Positions 1 through 8,406 of a DNA stretch of 64,000 bases are shown here, piece by piece. The DNA is from Martelella lutilitoris. GTDB lineage: Bacteria > Pseudomonadota > Alphaproteobacteria > Rhizobiales > Rhizobiaceae. The stretch is from NCBI RefSeq assembly GCF_005924265.1, contig NZ_VCLB01000006.1:1-64000 (forward strand), read 5' to 3'. The translations under genes and the position numbers were made by a program. The notes under the pieces were generated by a model. It searched no databases. It was not told the origin of the DNA and saw only the letters and a list, made by a program, of their open reading frames with translations. The stretch's first letter is position 1, and the number at the start of each line of letters is the position of its first letter.

Positions 1-27
1 GTCGTCCTCTGTCATCTTCGTGCTCAT
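1..27 (-). CDS. 5' end of an unidentified gene running off the window
   Basis: Only the first nine codons are present, reading MSTKMTEDD on the minus strand. The start is supported by a near-perfect Shine-Dalgarno sequence (TTGGAGG) a few bases upstream of the ATG at 27. Nothing can be said about function. The gene runs in the same direction as pdxY but is separated from it by about 150 bp, so it may have its own promoter. Confidence 0.55.
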
Positions 28-175
28 GTCGACCTCCAATCAGTCGACATCCCATGAATCAGACAACGCTCAGCCGGGGAATCCCATTTCTTCAAACTGC
101 GGCAATCCGTCCACACCGCCTAATTCACCTCAGTGAACACTGAATTCTTCTCAGTTCAGATGAAATAATCCTCAT

Positions 176-1021
176 TCAAAAACCGAGCGTCAGAAGTTCG
201 CGACGGAAATCCGGTTCGCTCAACACCACTTCGCCGGCGCCGAGGGCACGGGCGTGGTCCAGCGCGCGCGATGTGAGGCGCTGCGCTGCCTCGACGCTCT
301 GCGTCAGGGGAAATCCGCGCGCGAGCCCCGCGACGATCAGCCCGGCGAACAGATCGCCGGTTCCTGGAAGCGCGACCGGCAGGTGCTCCACCGGATGACG
401 GCTTGCGCCGGCGGCTCCGAGCACGACGCTTTCAATGTGGCCGGCGGGCGTATCTTCGAGCGTGCACCCCGTGGCGATAAGATGGGCTTCCGGCGCGATG
501 CGGAGAAAGGCTCGCGCGGCTTTGAGGTCCGCCATGGTCGCGATCGGCTGCCCGGTCAGCCAGCTCAGTTCGAACGGGTTCGGCGTCGCGATGTCGGCCA
601 TCGGCAGCAATCGGTCGCGCATGACGTCGGCAATGGCCTCCGGCACATAGAGGCCGGGGCCTGTGTCGCCCATCACCGGATCGCAGAGATAGACAAGGCG
701 CGGATTGACGGCCTTGGCCTCGGCCACGAAATCCGCGACCATCAGCGCCACGTCGAGCGAGCCGATATAGCCGGTCAGGATGAAATCCGCGCGCTCCGGC
801 AGGCCGCGCTCGCGTGCGCCCTGCAACAGGTCCGAGAAGAATTCCGGCGGCAGCGCCCGGCCACGCAACGTCGGATAGTCGGGCGTGTTGGAGAAGATGA
901 CCGTCGGGATCGCCGCCACCTCGAGTCCGGCGGCCTGCATCGGAAACACGGCTGCGGAATTGCCGACATGGCCGAACACGACCTGACTCTGGATCGATAT
1001 CACGAAGGGAGGAGAGGTCAT
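176..1021 (-). CDS. pdxY: pyridoxal kinase PdxY
   Basis: Predicted to phosphorylate pyridoxal with ATP to give pyridoxal 5'-phosphate, the vitamin B6 salvage step in the cytoplasm. The 281-residue protein has the ribokinase-like fold signature of the PdxK/PdxY family, with GTGDLFAGL near residue 220 containing the catalytic Asp and anion hole. The N-terminal VISIQSQVVFGHVGNSAA matches the substrate loop of PdxY. The start at 1021 is chosen because its ATG overlaps the stop of the upstream MOSC gene (ATGA), which implies translational coupling. A longer reading starting 27 bases upstream lacks family similarity. It is the last gene of a three-gene minus-strand operon and lies close to a PLP-dependent MocR regulator, which fits B6 homeostasis. 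Confidence 0.9.
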   Translation of the reverse strand: MTSPPFVISIQSQVVFGHVGNSAAVFPMQAAGLEVAAIPTVIFSNTPDYPTLRGRALPPEFFSDLLQGARERGLPERADFILTGYIGSLDVALMVADFVAEAKAVNPRLVYLCDPVMGDTGPGLYVPEAIADVMRDRLLPMADIATPNPFELSWLTGQPIATMADLKAARAFLRIAPEAHLIATGCTLEDTPAGHIESVVLGAAGASRHPVEHLPVALPGTGDLFAGLIVAGLARGFPLTQSVEAAQRLTSRALDHARALGAGEVVLSEPDFRRELLTLGF

Positions 1022-1698
1022 GGAGCGCCGTCCAGTCTCTTGCGCCAATCTTCCACCCGGCCGCTCTCGAGCCGCCGGACCGCGTATTTCCGCCAGCCTT
1101 CGGCCAGCACGTCGAGGGCTGCGATGCCCTTCAGTTCGTTCAGGTTCAGCCGGTCGACATAAAGCGCATGCCAGAGCCGGTGGAGCGTCCAGTCCGGCGC
1201 GACGCGGTCCACCAGTTGAAGCCGATCCCCCGTCTTCACGAGTCCGTCTTCCAGCACGCGATAATACCAGCCGGTGCGGCCGCTCTGCTGCACACGTCGG
1301 GACATGTCGCGTACCTCGAAGCGATGATTGAGTTTCCAGCAGGGCTGCCGCCCCTGCGAGACCTGCAGGAGTGCCGTACCCAGCCGGAAAACATCTCCCA
1401 CGGCGACGGTGTTTTCGGTGGGACCGGATGCCGAGATGTTCTCGCCAAATCCGCCGGGATCGGCAAGTACCGGCAGATCGCCGAGTTCTTCTCGCCAGAG
1501 CGGATAATGATCCAGCGGATAATGATGCACCGCCTTTTCGACGCCGCCGTGAACCCGTCGGTCCGCCTGCTCGTCGCCTTCGAACCCTTCAGGGCCGAGG
1601 CGAAGCGGCCCCGTCACCGGCGCCTTCATGATGCCGCTTTGCGCGTCGCTTCCCGCCAGCGGTCTGGCGCGCCCGGTCAGAAGGGTGATCATGGTCAT
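1018..1698 (-). CDS. MOSC domain protein (YiiM-like)
   Basis: A 226-residue protein of the MOSC family, beta-strand domains related to the C-terminus of molybdenum cofactor sulfurase. YiiM-like members reduce N-hydroxylated substrates using molybdenum cofactor. Visible features are the conserved DRRVHGGVEKAVHHYP stretch near residue 50, GGFGENI near residue 85, the QGRQPCWKLNHRF segment with the candidate Mo-ligand cysteine near residue 120, and a C-terminal helical 3-alpha domain. The start at 1698 overlaps the stop of the amidotransferase (ATGA). A second ATG lies two codons inside. Its exact substrate is not visible. Position between an amidotransferase and pdxY suggests only co-expression. 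Confidence 0.8.
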   Translation of the reverse strand: MTMITLLTGRARPLAGSDAQSGIMKAPVTGPLRLGPEGFEGDEQADRRVHGGVEKAVHHYPLDHYPLWREELGDLPVLADPGGFGENISASGPTENTVAVGDVFRLGTALLQVSQGRQPCWKLNHRFEVRDMSRRVQQSGRTGWYYRVLEDGLVKTGDRLQLVDRVAPDWTLHRLWHALYVDRLNLNELKGIAALDVLAEGWRKYAVRRLESGRVEDWRKRLDGAP

Positions 1699-2393
1699 GC
1701 CGGCAAGTCCTGCAGCCATGCCCGCAACATGGATTGGCCGGCATGCCTCAGCGCCGGACCATGCGCGATGGCGTCGCGACGCAGGCTGGCCGGGTCGATG
1801 CCGGCCTGAGCCAGTTCCACACTGTGGCCGATGAGCCAGCGCTCGAAGGCGGGCAGTTCGCCTGCTTCGGGGTGGAATTGCAGCCCCAGAACAGTTGGGC
1901 CCATGGCAAAGGCCTGCGTCGCGCAGGCTGCAGTTCCTGCGAGACTGTCCGCACCATCCGGGATATCGAAGGCTTCGCCGTGCCAGTGGAGAACGGGCAC
2001 ATCCCGCAGGTGACGAAGCGGGCTGTTGATGCCGGCCTCCGTCAGCGTCAGGGCGGTAAAGCCGATTTCCTTGCGGGGCATCGGGGCGACCTTCGCGCCC
2101 AGCGCCGCCGCCATGAGCTGCGCGCCAAGGCAGATGCCGAGCGTCGGGCGGCGGGCGGCCAGACGCGGGGCCAGCCAGTCGCGCTCTGTCTTCACGCAGG
2201 GATAGGCTTGCGTGTCATTCACCCCGATCGGGCCGCCGAGCACCACCACGAGATCGGGGCCGAGCGACACCGGCAAGGCATCGATTCCAGCTTCGGCATG
2301 GTTGAGCCGGTAGCCTTCTTCCTCAAGCACCGGGCCAAAGCTGCCAAGGTCCTCGAAAGCGAGATGGCGCAGGATCAGGGCGGATTTCGACAT
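1695..2393 (-). CDS. class I glutamine amidotransferase-like protein
   Basis: A 232-residue free-standing GATase1-fold protein resembling the amidotransferase domain of GMP synthase. The nucleophile elbow GICLGAQLMA supplies the Cys, LQFHPEAG supplies the His-Glu pair, and LGGPIGVND forms the oxyanion strand, so the full triad is present. No synthetase domain is attached, so it either hydrolyses a gamma-glutamyl substrate itself or serves an unlinked partner. The start at 2393 (MSKSALIL) was chosen because the longer frame runs into the divergent regulator's promoter. First gene of the operon with the MOSC protein and pdxY. Confidence 0.8.
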   Translation of the reverse strand: MSKSALILRHLAFEDLGSFGPVLEEEGYRLNHAEAGIDALPVSLGPDLVVVLGGPIGVNDTQAYPCVKTERDWLAPRLAARRPTLGICLGAQLMAAALGAKVAPMPRKEIGFTALTLTEAGINSPLRHLRDVPVLHWHGEAFDIPDGADSLAGTAACATQAFAMGPTVLGLQFHPEAGELPAFERWLIGHSVELAQAGIDPASLRRDAIAHGPALRHAGQSMLRAWLQDLPA

Positions 2394-2431
2394 GAGGGCC
2401 TCTTGCATTTTTCCATGTGTCTCGCGAATAT

Positions 2432-2476
2432 CCGGCCTAAACAAAAGAGCCAGTTTTGAAACTTTAGATAGGCCGG
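2432..2476. promoter_or_regulatory. 8-bp inverted repeat between the divergent MocR gene and pdxY operon
   Basis: The arms CCGGCCTA (2432-2439) and TAGGCCGG (2469-2476) are perfect inverted copies with centres 37 bp apart. They sit in the 88-bp gap between the amidotransferase and the MocR regulator, the downstream arm ending 5 bp before the regulator's ATG. MocR proteins usually bind repeated motifs in such divergent promoters. Assignment as their operator is inference. Confidence 0.4.
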
Positions 2477-2481
2477 TTGCC

Positions 2482-3897
2482 ATGGCATCGGAACCGCTTG
2501 CGCTGGATATCGAGAAGGAGCCCGCGGGCCCGCTGTTTCTGGCGATTGCCGACGCGATCACCCGCGACATCATGCGTGGCCGCCTGAAGCCCGGGGCCCG
2601 TCTGCCCGGGACGCGGGCCCTGGCGCGCGAGCTCGGCGTTCACCGCAATACGGTTGACGCCGCCTACCAAGAGCTCATGACGCAGGGCTGGCTCCATGCC
2701 GAGCCCGCGCGCGGCACATTCGTCGCCGAGGATCTGCCCGACAGCATGGCGGAGCCGGTTTCGGTGTCCGTGCCCCGAGAGCCCGCAACCGCCCGCCCGC
2801 ATCTCGCCTTCAGCGACGGCGCTCCCGATCCCAGGCTGGTGCCGGACAAGGCGCTGGCGCGCGCCTTTCGCCGGGCATTGCTGTCTCCGGCCTTCCGCGG
2901 CGGCGCGGATTATGGCGATGCCCGGGGCACGCCGGTCCTGCGTCACGCGCTGTCGTCCTACCTCGCCTTGGACCGGGGCGTGGTTGCCGATCCGGCACGG
3001 CTGCTGATTACGCGCGGCAGCCAGATGGCGCTGTTCCTGGCGGCCAGGGCGGCAGTGAAGCCCGGTCAGGCGATTGCCGTGGAAGAACCCGGCTACCCGC
3101 TGGCCTGGGAGGCCTTCCGGGCCGCGGGCGCTGCCGTGCTTGGCATTCCCGTCGATGCGGGCGGGCTGTCGGTCGCCGCCCTTGAGGTGGCGATTGAAAA
3201 CGATCCACGCATCGCGGCAGTCTATGTCACGCCCCATCACCAGTATCCGACCACGGTCACCATGGGCGCGGCGCGGCGGCTGCAGCTTCTGGACACCGTC
3301 GAGCGTCACGGCATCACGCTGATCGAGGATGACTACGATCACGAGTACCGCTTCGAGGGGCGCCCGATCCTGCCGCTTGCGGCCCGGGCCCCGGCAGGCC
3401 TGTCGCTGATCTATGTGGGCTCGCTCTCCAAACTGCTCTCGCCCGGTATTCGTCTTGGCTATGCCATGGCTCCGGAGCCGTTGCTCGGCCGCATGGCGGC
3501 CGCCCGTGCGGCCATCGACCGGCAGGGCGACGCGCCGCTTGAAGCCGCGCTGGCGGACCTGATCCGCGACGGCGATCTCGGCCGCCATGCGCGGAAGGCC
3601 CGTCGCATTTACCGTGCCCGGCGCGACGTTCTGGCGTCTGCTCTGTCGGCGCATCTGGGCGGGCGGATCTTCTTCGATCGGCCTGCGGGCGGGCTGGCGC
3701 TGTGGCTGCACTGCGAGAATGTCTCCGCCGACACCTGGGCGGAGCGGGCCGGTGCGGCCGGGCTTGCGCTGCTGCCCGGAACACGCTTCGCCCTTGATCG
3801 CGCCGCACCGCAGGCCCTTCGTCTCGGCTATGCGGCGCTTGACGAGGGGCAGATTGCCCGGGCGGTGAATATCCTTGCCCGAAGCCTGCCCGATTGA
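2482..3897 (+). CDS. MocR-family PLP-dependent transcriptional regulator (PdxR-like)
   Basis: A 471-residue fusion of an N-terminal GntR-type winged helix (residues about 10-80, with RLPGTRALARELGVHRNTVD as recognition region) and a class I aminotransferase-like domain (about 105-470). The PLP lysine is in YVGSLSKLLSPG, and the cofactor-binding Asp/Tyr segment is LIEDDYDHEYRF. MocR proteins sense PLP or amino compounds rather than catalyse transamination. The start at 2482 (MASEPLAL) follows the inverted repeat in the promoter gap; the longer reading crosses it. Divergent from the pdxY operon, so control of B6 salvage and autoregulation are the natural inferences. It ends one base before the convergent bioB stop. 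Confidence 0.85.
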   Translation: MASEPLALDIEKEPAGPLFLAIADAITRDIMRGRLKPGARLPGTRALARELGVHRNTVDAAYQELMTQGWLHAEPARGTFVAEDLPDSMAEPVSVSVPREPATARPHLAFSDGAPDPRLVPDKALARAFRRALLSPAFRGGADYGDARGTPVLRHALSSYLALDRGVVADPARLLITRGSQMALFLAARAAVKPGQAIAVEEPGYPLAWEAFRAAGAAVLGIPVDAGGLSVAALEVAIENDPRIAAVYVTPHHQYPTTVTMGAARRLQLLDTVERHGITLIEDDYDHEYRFEGRPILPLAARAPAGLSLIYVGSLSKLLSPGIRLGYAMAPEPLLGRMAAARAAIDRQGDAPLEAALADLIRDGDLGRHARKARRIYRARRDVLASALSAHLGGRIFFDRPAGGLALWLHCENVSADTWAERAGAAGLALLPGTRFALDRAAPQALRLGYAALDEGQIARAVNILARSLPD

Positions 3898-3898
3898 A

Positions 3899-4888
3899 CT
3901 ATTCGGCCGCCATGGCGGAGCCTTGCGGTCTGGCGGGCGCCACATGCATGCCAAGCCGTTGCAACAGGTCGCGGTCCTTCCAAGCCGCGGGGTTCCCGGT
4001 CGTCAGCAACTGATCGCCAACGAAAATGGAATTCGCGCCGGCAAGGAAGCAGAGCGCCTGCAACTCATCGCTCATCCCCGTGCGACCGGCGGAGAGCCGC
4101 ACCACGGAGGCCGGCATCAGGATGCGCGCGCGCGCCACGAGACGGACGAGCGCGAACGGATCGACCGGCCTTGCGGTTTCCTGCACCGGCACGCCCTCGA
4201 CTGCGTTCCACAGGTTGACCGGCACGCTGTCGGGATGGGTGGGCAGGGTCGCGAGCGTCACCAGCATGGCGATGCGATCCTCTTCCGTCTCGCCCATGCC
4301 GACGATGCCGCCGCAACAGACCCTGATGCCGCCCCTGCGGACATGCTCGACCGTCTCAAGCCGGTCCGCCATCGTCCGCGTGGTGGCGATCTCGCGGTAA
4401 TAGTCCGGCGAGGTATCGATATTGTGGTTATAGAAATCGAGCCCGGCCGCCTTCAGCCGCGCCACCTGATCCGGTTTCAGCATGCCGAGCGTCATGCAGG
4501 TTTCGAGCCCGAGTTCCGAGACGCCCTGCACCATGGCGCAGAGCCTGTCCATGTCACGGTCCTTGGGACTGCGCCAGGCAGCGCCCATGCAGAAGCGCTG
4601 CGCGCCCGCGTCCCTCGCGCGCCGGGCGGCTTCCAGCACATCGTCGGTCGCCATCAGCTTCGTCGCCTTCACGCCGGTCTTGTGATGGGCCGATTGCGAG
4701 CAATAGCCGCAATCCTCGGGGCAGCCGCCGGTCTTGATGCTGAGGAGGCTCGCCGTCTCGATCGCGGTCGGGTCGAAATGGGCGCGATGCACGGTCTGCG
4801 CCCGGTGAATCAGGTTCGCAAAGGGCTGGGCGTGGATCGCCCGCGCCTCGTCCATGGTCCAGTCGGTTCTGATCTTTGCGCCGGTCAT
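3899..4888 (-). CDS. bioB: biotin synthase BioB
   Basis: Radical SAM enzyme that inserts sulfur into dethiobiotin to make biotin. The 329-residue protein carries CPEDCGYC near residue 50, the CxxxCxxC motif for the SAM-bound [4Fe-4S] cluster. The conserved [10 protein letters not shown]-like segment appears as [13 protein letters not shown], and SAGR near residue 260 contains the Arg ligand of the [2Fe-2S] cluster. The start at 4888 overlaps the bioY stop (ATGA), indicating one transcript. No bioF, bioD or bioA is nearby. Expression is expected to follow the BioR boxes ahead of bioY. Confidence 0.95.
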   Translation of the reverse strand: MTGAKIRTDWTMDEARAIHAQPFANLIHRAQTVHRAHFDPTAIETASLLSIKTGGCPEDCGYCSQSAHHKTGVKATKLMATDDVLEAARRARDAGAQRFCMGAAWRSPKDRDMDRLCAMVQGVSELGLETCMTLGMLKPDQVARLKAAGLDFYNHNIDTSPDYYREIATTRTMADRLETVEHVRRGGIRVCCGGIVGMGETEEDRIAMLVTLATLPTHPDSVPVNLWNAVEGVPVQETARPVDPFALVRLVARARILMPASVVRLSAGRTGMSDELQALCFLAGANSIFVGDQLLTTGNPAAWKDRDLLQRLGMHVAPARPQGSAMAAE

Positions 4889-5442
4889 GCCGCGCGGCCT
4901 TTCAGGCGACCGAGGCCGGCGACGAGCGTAACCGCCAGCGCGATCTTGATCAGGTCGCCGAGGATGAACGGCGCAAAGCCGGCTGCGATCAGGCCGGAGG
5001 CCGGCACGAACAATGCGAGCCACGCCAGGCCGCAGGCATAGACCACGGCGAGACCGGCGAGCATCGCCAGCGCCAGCCGCATCGGGCCGTTGCCTTCGGC
5101 CAGCCTCCCGATCACGAGGGTCGAGAGCAGATAGCCGATGAGATAGCCGCCGGTCGGCCCCGCCATGTAGGCAAGTCCGATCCCGCGCTCCGGCGAGCCG
5201 GAAAATACAGGCAGTCCCATTGCTCCCGCGCCAAGATAGGCAGCCATTGCTGCAAAACCGAGCCGGGGACCGAGCGCCGCGGCCAGAAAGAACACCGCGA
5301 ACGTGTGCAAAGTCATCGGCACGGGCCAGAACGGGATTTGCACCTTGGCGCCGATCGTGATCAGCACAGCGCCGAAGAGCGTGAGGGCAACACCGCGCCA
5401 GAGCGATGCCGGGCGGGTCAGGGTGGGGTTGAGCAAAGCCAT
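4885..5442 (-). CDS. bioY: BioY biotin transporter S component
   Basis: Substrate-binding membrane component of the energy-coupling-factor type biotin importer. The 185-residue protein is almost entirely hydrophobic, with about six membrane segments and the family motifs [19 protein letters not shown] and the glycine-rich [14 protein letters not shown] loop that contributes to biotin binding. No bioM or bioN energising genes are present, so it either works alone, as described for some BioY proteins, or shares an energy module encoded elsewhere. It lies 82 bp downstream of bioR and is coupled to bioB. The pairing with biotin synthase suggests uptake and late synthesis are controlled together. 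Confidence 0.9.
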   Translation of the reverse strand: MALLNPTLTRPASLWRGVALTLFGAVLITIGAKVQIPFWPVPMTLHTFAVFFLAAALGPRLGFAAMAAYLGAGAMGLPVFSGSPERGIGLAYMAGPTGGYLIGYLLSTLVIGRLAEGNGPMRLALAMLAGLAVVYACGLAWLALFVPASGLIAAGFAPFILGDLIKIALAVTLVAGLGRLKGRAA

Positions 5443-5472
5443 GAGGCTGGTCTCCGAAGATAGGTTTCGACG

Positions 5473-5524
5473 CTATCTATAATTCCGGAGATATCTTCAT
5501 GCGTTCAATACAGATTATAGATAA
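5473..5524 (-). promoter_or_regulatory. two BioR operator boxes upstream of bioY-bioB
   Basis: The known BioR palindrome TTATCTATAA occurs perfectly on the minus strand at 5515-5524, directly after the bioR stop. A 9/10 match (CTATCTATAA, plus strand) lies at 5473-5482, 30 bp upstream of the bioY start. Tandem boxes in the bioR-bioY gap point to repression of bioYB by BioR when biotin is plentiful. Confidence 0.8.
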
Positions 5525-6193
5525 TCATCCAGGAATCTCATAAGTCTCTCTGAGGTCGGCATTTTTTGATGTCGGCTTGCGCTTGCCGATCCAGCCGACA
5601 TGGCGTGCCAGGGTTGAACAGGCAAACTCGGTCTGGCCCTTCCGCAGGGCATCGAGGATGGCACGGTGGTCGTGGTCTGTGCGCGCCTCCCAGTCGCTGC
5701 GCCACGCGGCAAACAGGAAGCGTGCGCTCGCCGCCTGCAGGTCATCGATCGTGCGCAGCAGGCGCGGCATGTGGCACGGCGTGAGGATCAGATGATGAAA
5801 CCTGCGGTTCGCGGCCTCCCAGTCCCGGACATTGCCGGCGCGATCGCCATGCCGGGTAACCTTTTCCGCCTCATCGAGAATTGCCCGCGTCAGGTTTGGC
5901 GCGGCATGACGCAGGGCGAGCGATTCGAGGCTCGCCCGCATTTCGGCGACCTCGCGCAATTCGGCGATATCGAATTCGGTGACGCGGAACCCGCGCCAGG
6001 GCTCGCTCTCCGCAAGCCCCTGCTTTTGCAACGCACGAAAGGCCTCGCGCACCGGTACGTGGCTGGCGCTGAACTCCGCCGCGACATGATCCTGCCGCAA
6101 CCGCGCGCCGGGCCGTATTGCGCCGGATATGATCCGATCCGCGAGAATACGCGCGATCCGGTCGGAAATGGTCTCGTCTGTCTCTTTGGTCAT
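5525..6193 (-). CDS. bioR: BioR, GntR-family biotin repressor
   Basis: A 222-residue GntR regulator with an N-terminal winged helix (about residues 10-70, including ARLRQDHVAAEFSASHVPVR) and an FCD-type all-helical C-terminal domain (about 80-210). Identification as BioR rests on context: the gene is followed by bioY-bioB, and BioR boxes (TTATCTATAA) lie both in front of it and between it and bioY. In alphaproteobacteria BioR replaces BirA-type repression of biotin genes. A perfect box starts 4 bp upstream of its own ATG, so it should repress itself. Confidence 0.88.
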   Translation of the reverse strand: MTKETDETISDRIARILADRIISGAIRPGARLRQDHVAAEFSASHVPVREAFRALQKQGLAESEPWRGFRVTEFDIAELREVAEMRASLESLALRHAAPNLTRAILDEAEKVTRHGDRAGNVRDWEAANRRFHHLILTPCHMPRLLRTIDDLQAASARFLFAAWRSDWEARTDHDHRAILDALRKGQTEFACSTLARHVGWIGKRKPTSKNADLRETYEIPG

Positions 6194-6196
6194 AGA

Positions 6197-6206
6197 TTAT
6201 AGATAA
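6197..6206 (-). promoter_or_regulatory. BioR box upstream of bioR (autoregulation)
   Basis: A perfect copy of the BioR palindrome (TTATCTATAA on the minus strand) ends 4 bp from the bioR start codon. Its position over the translation start region is well suited to autorepression. Confidence 0.8.
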
Positions 6207-6693
6207 TCGATGTCACGTATGAAGTCGACGTTTGTGGCCGAATTGGACCTGAGGTGTGGTGAGCGGCGAACTGGCTTCCAGTTGTTGACGCGCAAGCATT
6301 CGACCGTGATCGTCGGCCGCGCTATCGGGCACCTTGATATGCTATTTCTCAACACCTGCGGCTAACGTCGCCCATTCTGGCGGCAAGCAACCCAAGGAGA
6401 GGCCCGGGACCACTGTTTCGACCTCAGCGCGTTGACAGCAGCACTAAGGTCGGCTTATACGAAGACTTGTATCGGAACGCGGACCAGCGTGGGCAGCTAA
6501 TTTTACCTGCTTTTCGTCGATATACTCACAAACATTTCTGAGCCGATCCAGATAGGATATCGATCTATCTGGCCTTGTCGCGAGATCCCTCTCGCGCCCC
6601 CTCCCCCTTCCGTCAATTCATCCCGCCCAAACGCGATCGCGATCGCGAAGACGTATTCATGCCTGAAACAGCTTCAAAGAGAGCAAAAGATCA
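6207..6693. other. gene-free gap; probable left margin of the genomic island
   Basis: No convincing coding region was found in these 487 bp. Base composition shifts from the GC-rich bioR side to a more mixed, AT-richer sequence shared with the following MFS gene. A perfect 16-bp palindrome built from CGCGATCG units lies at 6632-6647. No tRNA, no transposase remnant and no obvious direct repeat of the guaA 3' end were seen. Confidence 0.5.
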
Positions 6694-7926
6694 ATGGTAA
6701 CGACATCAGAAAAGACGTCGGAAAGCTCCAACCAGCATAGACCCTTTCTCGCTATACTAGCCTTGGCGGTTTTTTTCGTCGGCGCAAGCGAGTTCATGCT
6801 TTCGGCGATGCTTGGACCGCTAGCTGAGGCATTCCGCACGTCTCCGGCTCGTGCCTCGTGGCTAATCTCCGGCTACGCCTTCACTTACGCTTTGGCGGCT
6901 CCTATTCTGGGATATCTCTCAGACCGTATCGACCGTGTTCGCTTCCTACTCCTGGCACTTCTGGCCTTTGCTATCGATGGAATAGGAATTGCATTTTCTC
7001 CGACTATCGAAATTGCAATGGTTCTCAGAGTCTTCGGTGGGCTAGCGTCTGCTGTAATCATTCCGACGGCGTTCGCCCTGGTTTCCGAAATCGTCCCCAG
7101 GGAAAGGCAGGCTGGTGCGATGGGCCTCGTCATGCTTGGAATGACGTTCGGCATTGCGCTGGGTCCAGCCCTCGCAGGCGTGCTCACCGAATGGGCTGGT
7201 TGGCGACTGCCTTTTCTCATGAGCGCAAGCGGATGCGTTTTGGCGTTCATTATCGGTTCCAGAACGGCCCCCGGTAATTATTCACCCTCATTCGCCAGAA
7301 CTACAGTGCATCTTCATTGGATGAAGAAATGGAATGTAATGCGACCGCTGATAGCCAAGGGCGCCTGGAATGGGACAGGCGTGGCCGCTTTCCTACTCTC
7401 GGGGGAGATGCTCAAGCAACGCTACAACTTGAACACAGCAGAGATTGGCGTCACGGTCACCGCGTTTGGTTTCGGTTTAGGCATCGGAAATCTGTCTGCG
7501 GGCTGGATACGCCGCATGTGCGGCAGAGAAGAAATGTCACTCATCGCGATAACTGCATTACTTGCGCTGTCGATCGCAGCCTTCACCACAGTCGCTCTCC
7601 CTTTCATCGCGGCCGTAACTTGCCTAGTCCTATGGGGATTTGCACTCGGCGCCGGTGCGCCAAGCAGTACAACGATATTGGCAGAGCGATCTGGGCATAG
7701 CAAAGGCATGGTACTTGCTTTTGCTGAAACGCTAAATAACGTGACAATTTTCGCAGTGCTCCCCGCAGCAACACGTTCAATCGATCGCGGCGAAAATATT
7801 TCCCTCATATTGGTGTTGGGTATGGGGCTTTTTGTTGGAATAACTCTGACGTTGATTGATGGCTTCCTTTCGCGACCGGTCTCGGCCGAGCAATCAAAGC
7901 CCCTCGACCTTTCGGGATCGAATTAA
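6694..7926 (+). CDS. MFS transporter, DHA1-type drug exporter family
   Basis: A 410-residue membrane protein with about 12 transmembrane segments, hence a major facilitator. The loop between helices 2 and 3 reads GYLSDRIDRVRFLL, the family's motif A. GMTFGIALGPALAGVL in helix 5 is the motif C typical of proton-driven antiporters that export drugs or small metabolites. The substrate cannot be told. Codon use is less GC-biased than in the neighbours and the gene lies on the island with the integrase, so it was probably acquired. A weak Shine-Dalgarno (AAGAGAG) precedes the ATG. Confidence 0.8.
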   Translation: MVTTSEKTSESSNQHRPFLAILALAVFFVGASEFMLSAMLGPLAEAFRTSPARASWLISGYAFTYALAAPILGYLSDRIDRVRFLLLALLAFAIDGIGIAFSPTIEIAMVLRVFGGLASAVIIPTAFALVSEIVPRERQAGAMGLVMLGMTFGIALGPALAGVLTEWAGWRLPFLMSASGCVLAFIIGSRTAPGNYSPSFARTTVHLHWMKKWNVMRPLIAKGAWNGTGVAAFLLSGEMLKQRYNLNTAEIGVTVTAFGFGLGIGNLSAGWIRRMCGREEMSLIAITALLALSIAAFTTVALPFIAAVTCLVLWGFALGAGAPSSTTILAERSGHSKGMVLAFAETLNNVTIFAVLPAATRSIDRGENISLILVLGMGLFVGITLTLIDGFLSRPVSAEQSKPLDLSGSN

Positions 7927-8130
7927 TTACACATCATACGATCGAGAAGACGGCTGGGAACGTGACAGGCGGGCTGCATAACTGCGGGGACGGTTATGGG
8001 AGGCGTTTCTTCAAAGACCAATCCGATTTGCACGACATAGCGCGATATTACCGCACAAGCGCCTGCAAGGACTTTTCACATTCAGCTTCTATCGCTTTCT
8101 ATGGTTCTCATGATGATCGGAGGACATAGA

Positions 8131-8406
8131 ATGAATACTCCAAATTTTCGTCGAACGATTCGGCGCCAGCAGCTACGTGAAATGGTCCCTCTGGCTGACA
8201 GCACCATTTATGAAATGGAGCAGCGTGGCGAGTTTCCCCGCCGGTTTGCACTCTCGCCACGTTGTATCGTTTGGGACTTGGCCGAGGTCGAGGCTTGGCT
8301 GATGGCACGGCGGGCTGCGCCAATCCGACGCGCCCAACACCCCGATGTCAACAAGCGTAAAATCCGCCCCGTCAAAGGGCAGGATCAAGCTCCATCAAGG
8401 GCATAG
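8131..8406 (+). CDS. AlpA-family helix-turn-helix regulator
   Basis: A 91-residue protein of the AlpA/prophage regulatory type. RRQQLREMVPLADSTIYEME is the helix-turn-helix and RGEFPRRFALSPRCIVWDLA the wing, followed by the family's typical EVEAWLMAR end. Such proteins control expression of a nearby integrase or act as excisionases. The start at 8131 has GGAGG about 8 bases upstream, unlike the longer reading. Its end overlaps the convergent integrase by 35 bp, so expression of the two may interfere. Confidence 0.85.
   Translation: MNTPNFRRTIRRQQLREMVPLADSTIYEMEQRGEFPRRFALSPRCIVWDLAEVEAWLMARRAAPIRRAQHPDVNKRKIRPVKGQDQAPSRA

Noticed and set aside
131-142. CAGTGAACACTG palindrome between pdxY and the partial gene at the left edge
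   Set aside because: Short, and no regulator or conserved context supports it.
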